Shown: one piece after another, positions 35,780-47,142 of the stretch
Layout: each line of letters starts with the position of its first letter
Position numbering within the stretch: the first letter of the stretch is position 1
Source: Heliocybe sulcata
Lineage: Eukaryota > Basidiomycota > Agaricomycetes > Gloeophyllales > Gloeophyllaceae
Direction: 5' to 3'
Assembly: GCA_004369045.1 (NCBI GenBank)
Contig: ML213506.1
Coordinates: 372,001 to 436,000 of the forward strand
Length of the DNA stretch: 64,000 nt
Position numbers and translations under genes: made by a program
Notes under the pieces: model-generated
Database searches by the model: none
What the model saw: only the letters and a program-made list of their open reading frames with translations
What the model was told of the DNA's origin: nothing

Positions 35780-37126
35780 ATATAGAATGAGCTTGTCCAT
35801 GAATTGTCACCAAAATGTCGCCATACGTAGATGAATTCTTAATTCACTGATATTATGCAAGTAATTTGAGTCTCTTGATGATTCGGTATTGCACCTTATA
35901 GCCTTAATCCTTTTCGTATTTCTGCAATCTCGGTCGCGTCGGCACCCATTGTGACAGTCATGTGACCGTAGTGTTATTGTCACGCTTCCTTGCATCTGTA
36001 AGTATTCCTTCGTCTTTCATCTTGTGTCTACCTCTCACTTCCGAACACTGACCATTACGGACAAATCCAAGCCAACCCTATATTTAAGCCATACGAATAA
36101 CCGATCCTATCGCACTCCGCAACATCGTCCCTACATATGAATAGGCTGAGGGCAACCACGCTCTAATATTCACCTCCCTATCCCTATAGTTGACCTATAC
36201 TTGACATCCTACACACTTCACCCTGAAACCCTGGTGGACGATTACCTATCTCCCTTAGTCTCGGACTCTCTACACGTACGTGTCTCACCCTGGTGTGGTT
36301 CCCGATGAAGAATATGACGTGTCTTCGCTCGTCGCAATTCTCCATCATCCAGCTGCCTACTGCAAGAATTGGCACATTACCGGAACGAGCGGTATAAATA
36401 TTGCTGCGCACTAGCGGGATCGTTGGACCAGCTGTTGTCTTTGGTTCCATCCATAAAGCGACTACTAATCACAGCGGATATGCATTCACTGGACTCTCTA
36501 TGCCCTATGAGCAGGATGCCTGTTGCGTCTTTGCCTCCCAGCCGCGGCTTCATGCCTTCAGTGGAAGAGCCTGAAAGTCTATCGAAGCCGAGGTTGCTGA
36601 CGGCACGCGTTACCGATGGTCTGCTGCAGACTCTTCAGCTGAAATTGTCGGGAGTAGTTTTCGACCAGGGCATGGCCCGTCCGGTCTTTCCTGCGATCAT
36701 GAAGTTGAAACAAGCCTTGATGTTGCTGCATACCGTACTGTTCTGTGTAGCAGGTGGGCGGACTTCTACCAGGCCTGGTCAAGCCTCCAGAGCAATCCTG
36801 ACGGTACCTTCGGTCTTTGTAGTATCGCGAATATGAAGTCTGCTTTCTTGTGCGCTCAGTCAATTAATGGAAGACGTCGCTGTTGTGAAACGTTGACAAG
36901 CGCCCCCCGCAACATTAAGGGATGCACGGGGTCCCTCCATACGCGCTTGTGGCGCTGCGCCGCTGCCAGTACTCGGACGCGTTTGACAGCTTTCGTCTCC
37001 CTGCACAGCCTAAGCATACAGTCGTCTTATACGCAGTATCTTCTTGACTCATTCGCCGCTCAGAATCGCCGGTCTTCGTGTTCGCAATTTTGACAAGGAC
37101 GCTCACTAATTCGCTCCGAACGCACA
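35780..37126. other. intergenic with a possible unannotated or decayed coding stretch
   Basis: From about 36414 to 37093 one plus-strand frame stays open apart from a single TGA at about 36571-36573. It includes RWADFYQAWSSLQSNPDGTF and looks partly protein-like. No start, splice structure or family is recognised. The remaining sequence shows nothing. Confidence 0.35.
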
Positions 37127-38801
37127 ATGTCCCATGGCCAGCCAGCACTTATCCAGATGCTAAAAATTGCGGAATACCGGCACACAGAGCACTCGTTCAA
37201 ATCGGTTTTCCGACTTCCAGACGTATCCTCCAATGGAACGTCGTTTATGTTTACAAGCGACGAGTGCGGTCTTGGGTGGTTCTTCGCAATCGGCGTGACC
37301 ATCCGGAGTACGAGCAACGGTGGGCAACTTGAAGAATCATCCCTGGCGGCAGTTATTATGAGGCCTGGCTCGGTGGATCGACAGTTCTGGCCTCTAAGCG
37401 TGTCATTTGGGGTGGAAAATATGGACGTGCGGCCACATTTGCGCAGTAGCGGTCCGTATGGACCTATGGTAGCAGATGGGAGGCGCCCTAGCTTGCTCGT
37501 TCACCGGCTTGTGTTCTACGACAGGAGTTGGTTGAAAGGAAGCTGGTGGTTCGTGGTATCGTCTCCTGTGCCGATGGCGCTGCCAGCTCCCTCGCCTGTT
37601 ATTGTGGCCCTGAGGGCCCCCAATCATCACGTCCAGGCTCTGTTAACGGAAGCTATCAGCAACGGCGCGTTCAATGACACAAGATTCTACGCGTACTCAC
37701 GCCGGTCGACTTCAGGACGCGTTTGTCAGCCTCGTCCTCTGTTTGCGAGCAGCTCGATTCTGGAGGCACAGGCCGCCAAGGAATCTTCTGATGGAGAGTC
37801 ATATTTCCGAGCGCGTGAGGATCCTCAGAGGTCGCGAGAAATGCAAGCTAACGTGTGCATTTTAGTATTGTTTGGGCCAAGTTTTATGGAGTCTTTCGAC
37901 ACCACTTTAAGGGATGATACTGTGCCGTCGACTAGACTGTACGCGGACAACTACGACTACGACTCTGACAGCGATCTCGAAGACGACAAGGACTCTTCTA
38001 TAACTGACACAGGAGCTTGTGAGTGCGAGGCTCCTCATTCAAAGGTTCAAGGGTGGTCTCGGACAGTTAATCACAGCGGTGGGGCTTTCGGCCGCTGGTC
38101 GAACTATATTCATTGAAGATGCGGCTTACACAACGTGAGTGGCAGCTTACTCCCCGTGTCAGACTAACGCTAAAGGCGATTCTTGTGAGATAGCTGGCAC
38201 GCCCTCATCCTGTACCTCTACACAGGTCATGTCTCGTTTAAGCCTCTGAGGTCGGAAAGCGCAGGATGCGGCTCTGCCTCGTCCACGTTCCCGGATTTAT
38301 CAGTGCCGCCAAACCGTGATCCTTCTCGCAACGTCGACCGGCTTTGCACCGTCCAATGCTCACCCAAATCAATGTACCGTCTGGCTGACAAGGTATTATT
38401 CATCATCCCGTCACCGTAGTGCACCGTGACAAACATCGCCATGAAGTTGGGTCTTCCATACCTCGAGATATTGGCTCTCGAGGCTATTAAGGCATCCATA
38501 ACCATTAACAACATTGTGCAAGAGGTATTCTCAAGCTTCTCGTCGAGGTCCGTACCATACTGTGCACCAGGGAGATACTGAGAATCGATGCCATGATAGG
38601 TATGACACCATCCGGGAGAAGCAAGTAGACTTCCTCTTCAACTTCCTCGAGCTTCCAAAAGTATCTGAAGATCTCTGTGTTATGATGGGTAGGGTAGCTA
38701 CTGGTGAATTGCCTCACTCGAAAGAAGCTGTGACCACCATTATGCATAGACTCCTCAACGTGAGGATGGATCTTCCTCCCGCCGAGCCAGTAAGGATGTA
38801 A
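37127..38801 (+). CDS. MATH-like plus BTB/POZ protein, copy C
   Basis: The third paralogue. The N-terminal MATH-like part contains HSFKSVFRLPDVSSNGTSFM and DECGLGWFFAIGVTI. The BTB start is NGAFNDTRFYAYSRRSTSGR, then PLFASSSILEAQAAK. An intron at about 37819-37866 joins YFRAL to LFGPSFMESFD. The acidic insert reads DNYDYDSDSDLEDDKDSS. A second intron (about 38018-38084) leads to AAGRTIFIEDAAYTTWHALI, ILYLYTGHVSFKPLRS, SPKSMYRLADK, LGLPYLEILALEAIKASI, NIVQEVFSSFSSRYDTI and GELPHSKEAVTTIMHRLL. The motif order matches copies A and B. The Cul3 adaptor role is inferred. Confidence 0.75.
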
Positions 38802-39108
38802 AGGGATCAGTTCATGCACTGTAATTTATCGTGTATATATGTTTTCCGCTCTTTCTCTGACTGGTATTTGAGCGAGTCGGACTTGGAGGGGCTCTGCGCA
38901 GGAGCCACATCTTTGTGGCAGGCGGGGTCCCCACGTGATGAGGCCGTCGCGGAGGTTGTCAATGTGGCACTGCCAACCTTGTTCCTCTCTGGGTACCTTC
39001 TTACAGCGACACCCTTGTTTCCTTGCCACATATCTCACAGCTTATTTTGCGATACCCTCAGGCGTAGCGACTCTATTCAGGACCTCTAAGATCGCTGAAC
39101 TTCCGACG
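38802..39108. other. short intergenic region
   Basis: Head-to-tail spacing between BTB copy C and the large unknown gene; it should hold the promoter of the latter. No gene seen. Confidence 0.5.
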
Positions 39109-41693
39109 ATGTCGCGTTCGAGGTCGAGCTCTCCCAGCAGCGACTACCGTCCGAGCGACGATGACAGCGACAAAGAGAATAACGAGAACTCTTGTCCTCA
39201 GGACGATGTCACGTATGACAGCGAAGATGAGCGGGAACCACCCCGTAAGCACTACGCGCAGCTGGACACGACCAAGATCAACCGCCTTCTGCGACCTCTC
39301 AAGGCCAAATGTACGCATCTAGCAAACTTCTCAGAAGCTATCTTGCCCTCGACTGGTAATACTGGTCCACGGATGATCACTACCTACTCCCACCGCCCTC
39401 GCGCCACCCGTGTGCACCGTCCTCACAGCAATCGTACTCAACCACTCGAACCTGAATCCAGCATTCCACCTCTGGCTGTCCTGGCGGAACCGGAGATGAT
39501 GCGGCCGACACGGTTGCAGAGGCTTGGGGACGCCGGTATGATGGAACTGAGTCGGCGGATCTATGCTATCCGAGACTGCTTCAAAAATATCCTGGACAAT
39601 GTGTATCAGAAAGATATGCGCGGTGCAGCCGGATATTCTGCCAGAATGTCTTGCACAGGCGCATCGGAAGAGGAGGTGGAGGGACGTGCGGTAAGGCCCA
39701 GGTGGATTGGCTACGAGCCTAGTAAGCAGAGAATCCCTAGTTTGAGGGTTCTCTGCTCTGTGGTTGCAGGTCGACATATGAAACTGGAGAAGCCAGAATT
39801 GAATGATGGAAATAGCCTGGTGGAGAGGGACGTTGGGGAAACGGTGGGGATCGACGAAGAGGCGGAGGTCATTGACGAGCTTTATAATTCCGTATTCCCT
39901 CCCTATCGCCAGTGCGTATTCCATGTATTTGCCAACTTCCTGCTGCTAATAGTTCCACTACAACAATCTTATATCGTAGACGTACCCTTGTATCTCATGC
40001 CCTCACCCACATTTTAGACACTGAGAAAGTCAACCGCAACCAAACCTTGCTCAAATCCCTTCTCGAGATAGTCCTTGATTATGACCCACCCCTTGTCCCA
40101 GAATCACACGCGGTCGTTCGTGCACTCCTCTCTGTGGCACTGACTCAGAATCCAAACAAAAGGATGTCGCCTCCACCAGTGTGCCACGACTCGCACGTCT
40201 CATGGCTCGATGATCTCCACAGGGCATGCACTGACCAGGATCCACAGCACCACTATCCCCCGCCCGAGACGGGCCCGCTGAGGCCCAAGTATGCTCGCAA
40301 GCCTGGATCGCCTATTCCTCCACCGACGCTCATAGGAATTATGTTGGATATTCTGCAGAAAGGCAGCGTCGAAGACGCATTAGAAGTCTGGACGTGCAAG
40401 GCTATGACTCGCTTTCTGGACAATATGCGTCAGAACGATCAGCCGTGTTACTTCTTATTGTTGACAGGCATGGCGGACGCCATCACCCGCGGAGCCGTCG
40501 CGAAAGATACACTGGAGGCGCTTGAGGACGAAGAGGCTCTGCTAGGTGTGCAGTCTGCGTTCTGCGATATCCTGCGCTCGTTGCTACGTTGGGTATGTCC
40601 ATCATCTACGTCTATCGACGGTGCCGCGCACATCTTGCCCAAGAAGCAGCGCAGACGTTGGTTCGGTGCAGCCGGTGCTCTCTCTTCTCCCAGCAGGTCT
40701 GAGGCGCTTCCTGTCCCGGACAAAACGATATTCGGGAAACCCGCGACTCTCGACGATGTACAGGAGATCGTAGACTTCTTGATTCATATTTCACCGTGCG
40801 GGTTACACGCATCCAACGTCAGGGAGGTGTCTGAGCTTATCATATGTCTGCTTGCAGTCTGTGCTGTTGATGCTCCCGTACCTGAGACTTCAATACTGCC
40901 GTCGGACAAAGCCAAGCTAGAGGCGATGCTAAAAGAGGCGACTCCCAGCTCTACTGCCTTTGAATATCTGACCGATGGTATCCTCCACCGCACCCTTGTC
41001 GTCCTCTCCTCTGCACACGCTCACACCGTCGACTCCTCCTGGGACTCTTTCAGCGGGTTCGCTGAACGCCTGCGAGCCTCCAAGTTACTCAGGCTCGAGG
41101 CGAGCTGGTGGGTCTGCGCTCTAAAATCCTATGACCATATACACGAAGGCAGGATTGTGTCCGCGAGCTCGCTGTTCACGTCGCGCAAAGAGTGTGACAA
41201 ATGGGAGAAGTGCCGAGGCTGGCTGGTGGAGGAGGTGGAGAGGAGCGAGCGAGCAGTCTATGGCGGGGAAGAGTGGGAATGGGAGGAGATGATCGGGTGC
41301 TGGGTCAAGAAAGCATCCGGGAAAAGAAGAGGGCGGTCAGGTGATGACGAGGAACGGATGGACCTCAGATACGAAGAGAGGGTGAAGAGACGGAGGATGG
41401 CGACACCTGAGCCGGAGGAGGAGGATTTCTCGCTAGTATTGGGCCCGGGCGCGATGGACCACTTTTCTTCGCGGTCGACGGCTTCCTCTCCTGACCCGAT
41501 CAGCTCCTTTGCGAAGTCGGCTTGGACATATCATTCCGCGGAACCTCCACTGGCTAGCCCATCACGCTCGGATAGAAGCGATGACTCTGAAGACGAACGC
41601 TGGGTACGCCAGGCTACCGACCCCGACTCTGTCCTGGATACGTTCTCCTCGGACGATGCCTTGGATCTGTTCGCGTATGGGAGTCCTCCCTGA
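39109..41693 (+). CDS. large soluble protein of unknown family, acidic/Ser-rich ends
   Basis: The start at 39109 (MSRSRSSSPSSDYRPSDDDS) is followed by a very acidic segment (DKENNENSCPQDDVTYDSED). The N-terminal half includes RRIYAIRDCFKNILDNVYQK. Introns near 39721-39770 and 39911-39989 (ending tcgtag) lead to a long exon beginning RTLVSHALTHILDTEK. The middle is helical and hydrophobic (LLKSLLEIVLDYDPPLVPES; ALEVWTCKAMTRFLDNM), suggesting an armadillo/HEAT-like fold. The C terminus is again charged and Ser-rich with a basic KRRRMATPEPEEEDF patch, consistent with a nuclear protein. I do not recognise the family. It converges on RDH54 with about 270 bp between stops. Confidence 0.75.
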
Positions 41694-41965
41694 GCGTGGA
41701 CGTGTGAATTTCCCCTTGCTTTCTGGTTGTTTTCGAGACGTATTTGTGCACTCTGTTTTGTCGAACTGCTCACCTAGTACCCTAGCACACATACCACTTC
41801 CACCAATGTAAGTACATTTTCTATTACACACTACTTGTATGGTACGTACAGCTATTGCAAGTTGGCAATGGGACAAGGTAATAACTCGTACTGAACAGGT
41901 ATACGTATTACTCATGCGGCATCTAGAGAAAGTCTGTCTCGGCCTTGATAACTTACTGATTACCT

Positions 41966-44900
41966 TCAGGCCTCATCATTCACTGGCTCTTTGGTCCCCC
42001 TCTCGAATAAGAAAGAGATTGACCCTCCAGGCACGTCGTGAGGAGTAAGAACTCGCTGTTTCTTGTCCAGTGCTGCGACGTTGTCGAAGTCGACAGCCTC
42101 GAAAAGGGCCTCTAACCTCGACTTCGGCTCCGCAAAGTCTTCTTCCTCGTCTTCTTCATCCGGGGTGTATAGCATATCCCGCAGAATACGATCATGGACG
42201 GTGGCTCTGGAGGATTGCTGAAGACAATTGATATGCGTCCACTCGTCCAAGGCAGCTAGTGCTGCCTTCTTCTTTTGCAGATACTTGATTCTCGTCAGCT
42301 CCTGGTCCTGGGAGCATACTCCGCACTCACGGCTTTGTCAAGCCTGTCAATGTCCTCTGCCTTCACTTGAGACGCAGCGACGAATCCGCTACTGCGCTCC
42401 GCAGTCTCCTCTGCTTCATCAGAGGACTCTGTGTCTCCTACTTCTTCCGCTACCTTCGCCCCCGTGGACGGATCGCAAGGACATTGCAGTACGTCATGGG
42501 TCTGGCAACCTGTATCACGATGGATCCGGAATATGTCACGTAACTGAAACGAGCGACAGATGAGGGATTGGATGTGTTTATGAGCGCAGATTGCGCACCT
42601 CTTTGTGGGAGAATGAGTCGGACTTGGATTGAGCTTTACCCTACGGACGCCGCTGGTAAGACCAGGATCAAAGGGTAAGGACGCAGACTTACAGATCCTA
42701 TGAGTGCTATAAGAAGACGTCGTCTCATCAGCGGAGTACGGACCTGATAGCAGACTGAGACTCACAATCTGCGAGGCCCAATTTGGTGACTTGTCGCTGG
42801 TAGATTTTCTCTGCTAAGGCTCAGGACAGTCAGAATCGGAGGCTAAGAGCTCTCGTACCATCAATAGTTCCGGCGGTTAGGAAGCGATATATGAAGACAG
42901 GACGCTTCTGACCATCTCTGTCGAATTATGCCACGTGAGGTGAGCTCACGAACTTATGTGTCAAGTTACCTATGGATTCTTGCCATGGCTTGCAGATCGT
43001 GGCTGAGGGCAATGGTCAGCTATGACGGTTAACATGCAAACAGCTTCTGTACCTTGGGTTCCAATCAGAGTCAATGAGGATCAATCGCGAAGCACCGATG
43101 AGATTCAAGCCAACCCCGCCAGCTTTTGCGCTCAGTAAGAACAAAACTGTGCGGTTACATGAATATGCCAATCTGATAGTCAATACCATGCATGTACGTA
43201 CATCGAGATGATTGTGACGATCGATTGAAATCGTTAACGTACTCCTGCCGCTTCGTGGGCGGCGTCTGACTAGATTCAAGTTTGAGGTTAAAGTAGCAGC
43301 AGGAGGATCATACACACATACCCATCCAAACGGTGGTAAGTATAAGATTTCTTCTTGCAAAACGCTTCGACAAGATTGAGAGTGGACGTATAGTGAGAGA
43401 CGATGACGCATTTTTCGGACGTAGTCTGTAAGAAAAGGAATGACGACGACAGTACGCAAGCAGATCCGAATCAGCTAACCTCTCTAAGAGCCCGCAGAAG
43501 GTTCGCTAAAGCCGTCAATTTCCCTGTATTCCCATTAGCTTCTATCAAGACTCAGCAGAGAAAGAGTTGTTACGCACCGCTCAAAGAGACGTCCTCCAAC
43601 TTAAGCTTCTCCGGTAACAGTTTGAGAGCCTCCTGGACCACTCCTACTTTAATCATGGCACCACCCTTGTCAGCTTGCGCCCTAAGCAGCAGCGGGCTGT
43701 TGCTAATCTTCGTCAGAAGGTTGATTAGAGCCAGAGACTCTGCTGTCGAGCCGCTGATGAGGCTATCCAGCCCTTCTTTACTGAGCACCTTCGAGAACAT
43801 AGATAGCTGCAGAGGAGTTGGGGTAACGAATACCACGTATTCGAACTTGGGAGGCAGATAGTGGCCCAAGATGGATGCTTCCCTACGCAACACGAAGCTC
43901 TTGCTGACAGTCATCAACTGATCATGGATCTGTTTAAATGGATATCGGTTAAACGAGGGAAGATCACACCTGCGTCTGGCGAGCCTGGCCGAGTTCAGCT
44001 TCCTTTGGCGTACAGTCAGGAGCACGACTTTTCAAGACCGGTTGCTCGTAGACTCGTCGGAACGTTTTGTAATCATCTGTGGCGATTCTCAATAGCAGCG
44101 AGACTAACAAGCCGATCCGGCCTACCGAGTAAGCCAGGGTTGCAGAAGTCCGCCTGCGACCTGTTGAGAATGATCCGCCCAAGATTACGGCAAGAGCTAC
44201 CCACCATCGAATGGAACTCTCCAAGGTCGTTCTGCACGGGCGTACCGGACAGAATGACCCTTCTAGGCGTCTTCAAGGCTTGAAACATCTTGGAGGTCTT
44301 GTTGTCACTGGACTTTAACCTGTGGCCTAAAACGCATTCGAGAGATTGCGATCAGGGACCACTCAAGGATTCTCACCTTCATCACATATGACCAGGCCGA
44401 TGGGCGGTCTATTGGATGCATGATCAGGAGCATATTGGCTGTGAACCAAACAAGAAACGCACTGGCAATAGGTAAGCGCATCACTAAGAAGGATATGGTG
44501 AGTCTCAACCTCAAAAGCCGTCAAGAGACACTCACATAACCGATCGTAGCTTCTCATAACCGATGACCAGTACTTGGTGGATTTTGCTGAGTGCAGCTCA
44601 GTCACAGAAGGAAACCCGAGCTACATTAAGTCGCTCACGAGTTTATGAACTGCTTTATGTGACTCTGCTCCTTGTCCCCAACGAAAACACCGACACGATC
44701 TTTGCCGAGCCTAACGGACTGTTTCGTGAGACTTCGCGAGATATGAAGGAGCACTACACACCACTTATGAAACTCCATCTTCCAGTTCTGTGACGAGTTA
44801 TGATCCCGAAATGATGGAAGAGAAGATTCCGACTCACATTTACCAGTGACACGGGGCATACAATTAATACTTTCCCTATAACAGGTCCCGAGCCAGCGTA

Positions 44901-46734
44901 CGGATTCTGTTCTAGAAGGTGATATGAGGGGCAATGAACCGCACTGCGAATGACGCACTTACTGAGGAGCGTCCAGACGAGGCTTATGGTCTACGTAAGT
45001 TCCGGTCAGAGGAGAATGAACCGGATGACTAGAGATAAAACCAATAGCCCCACCTGTAACGTTTTGCCGAGACCCCTGGATGAAGTGAGTAAAGAGCCAA
45101 GGGATCAAATAAGCCCGACGTACATTTCATCAGCAAGAATACAGCCCTGGCCTTCATGCTTCCGCAAGCCCATGACACACTCATACATGAATTTTACGCC
45201 TTCAAAATGAAGAATTCATTACTGTCGGGTATGAGTTATGAATGCCGATCGAACGCACCTTCTTTCTGGTGAGGCCGAAGACGTCGCCCCAGTACGGGAT
45301 CAATGACTACTGGAACAATGGGCAAGTTCCTTGGAGGGATTTATTAGACGACCCCAAATCAACTGAAAGCGCAAGGACTTCACCTCTTATTGAACTTAGC
45401 AATATGCTCGGGCGTAGGAGCTTTCATCACGAGGGCACCCTCTCCCTCAGGGTCATGTCTACGAAAGCCTCCAGTACATGTCAGGAAGTGCAGTGCGCAA
45501 CACTCACAGAGGCCCATGTGCCTTCGGCTTGGCAGGTATCTTCCCATAGAAGCTTGCAGGAGCAACGTACTTCTTACTGGTAGATGCCGAATTAGCCGGA
45601 ACGGGAGAGCTGAACTTGGTAGGCGTGCTTTCCAGAACACTGCTGGCCGGTAGAGAACTGGAGTGAGCAGCCGAAGGATCCCATTCAGGATCTACAGAAA
45701 GTTCCTCCGCGTGCCCGGAGATAGAAGGCATCTGAGAGAATGGTATCTCCGCATCCAGCTCTACTTCTCTTGAGCCGATAAAAGTGTGGTAGCCGCTATA
45801 CAGAGGATAGTCGGCGCATTTCTTGGTCCCGAGTCTGCAGCAATGATTTGTTACCACGGGAATCGAAGAATTTCGATCATATATGCATACATTTTGCCGG
45901 ACTCCGATACTAGGGTGAGCTTGTCGGCTCTATGCATGACAAATGCGTCTCCATCCCAGGTTTTGTGCTTCTTCTGTTGATGCTTTCTCCTGGATAGTAG
46001 CATTAGCTAGGATGTTCAAGAGATACAAAGCCGTGCTACCAGTTGGCTGTCCAGCACGATTCTTTCTGAGCTCCCGAGGGCTTCTTGCCCGACAATAGGT
46101 TGACGGATTCCAGTTCGATACCTTTCTTGACGGGCGTCTGCACGCTGGGCACTCTATATGCGGAGGTGACCCGGCCCGGATTCATTGCGACTTGTTTGAA
46201 AGGCTTCGACTGCTTTGCCTGAGTGTAACTAAGCGCTGGGAGAGAGCTACTGGATGAGGTACCAGCCCCAAAACATGCGCCAGACTGGTATTCAGACCAA
46301 GGAATTGAATGGTCTATTTCGAGGTCTTTCCCGCCGAGATGGAATTCCTTCCCTTCCTCTACGGACTCGCAGATCTTGCCAATTACAAGTCTAAGAGCTC
46401 CTGAGTATCATCACATTTCGAGGATCTGACTGCGACCGTCACGTACAGTTTCCCCTCGAGATTAAGCATGGTAGCTCTGTCGCGTTCGATCACTAAAATC
46501 GCATCCCCATCCCATGTCTTATGCTTCTTTTGTTGCGGTACCCTCCTGCATTGAAATTCTCGACCGGCACTTGGCTTGAACTTATGCCACTCACCATTGA
46601 ACCATCCAACATGTTCCGACTCCGCTTGCACCGTCATGATTGTCCAATGCTTGTTTCTTGCCAGGATTAGTATTGACGTCGAGGCCATCTGACTTCCGTT
46701 TCTGCCCAGCGAAGGGGCTCTGAAACGAGGGCAT
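41966..46734 (-). CDS. RDH54: Rdh54/Tid1 (Rad54B) SNF2-family DNA translocase
   Basis: A homologous-recombination translocase acting with Rad51/Dmc1. It begins [17 protein letters not shown] at 46734. Two N-terminal modules each contain [12 protein letters not shown] followed by a GK strand and an I-G-EVELD-like segment, as in DUF2439/ZGRF1-type folds. The SNF2 core follows: [10 protein letters not shown], then GLGKTLQ after an intron (motif I); [29 protein letters not shown] (motif II); [20 protein letters not shown] (motif III); [20 protein letters not shown], typical of Rdh54/Rad54B rather than Rad54; and the C-lobe [20 protein letters not shown] and [10 protein letters not shown]. The tail has [16 protein letters not shown] and [13 protein letters not shown], again Rad54B-like. 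Many short introns. It ends at 41966. Confidence 0.9.
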
Positions 46735-47142
46735 GACTGCTCTTAGGTGGTACCGATTGCAAGGACACGAGGAGGCGGCGGAAGAGGCGCGACACGACGC
46801 AGTCACGCGTGACGGGACGCGTCTGGACGCGTGGCGTCCAGGCGCTTACTTGGGCGCATTATAATTAATGATCACGAGAATATTAATACTTCACTGGCTC
46901 GGCATATCAGCAATCAGGACACAACTGCTACATTTCAGGGCATGCGAAACTCGAGCTGGAGAGCAATATTACATGCGTACTCTATACCCCACCGCAGTAA
47001 TTCGATCCGTCATGCACCCCTCTCTCTGAATCACGAAGTGCATTCATGAGACAGGAATACGCCTGACGCCCGTCATTCAACAAGAACTAACAGTCCAACA
47101 GTTCACGCATGTTGCTTCCACCCCAAATGCCGCGCGGGCGCA
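46735..47142. other. RDH54 upstream region
   Basis: Lies between the RDH54 start and the 3' end of the YtcJ-like gene, both on the minus strand, so it serves mainly as the RDH54 promoter. It contains the ACGCGT cluster listed separately. No gene seen. Confidence 0.6.
46805..46832. promoter_or_regulatory. three ACGCGT (MluI cell-cycle box) sites upstream of RDH54
   Basis: ACGCGT occurs at 46805-46810, 46817-46822 and 46827-46832, about 71-98 bp upstream of the RDH54 start codon. In yeasts this palindrome (MCB) is bound by MBF (Mbp1/Swi6 or Cdc10 complexes), which drives G1/S genes for replication and repair. That the same factor acts here is inferred. Confidence 0.6.

Noticed and set aside
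46805-46832. ACGCGT cluster as mere chance in a GC-rich minisatellite
   Set aside because: Flanks between the sites differ, the hexamer itself is exact three times, and the position fits a promoter, so it is kept as a finding with moderate confidence.
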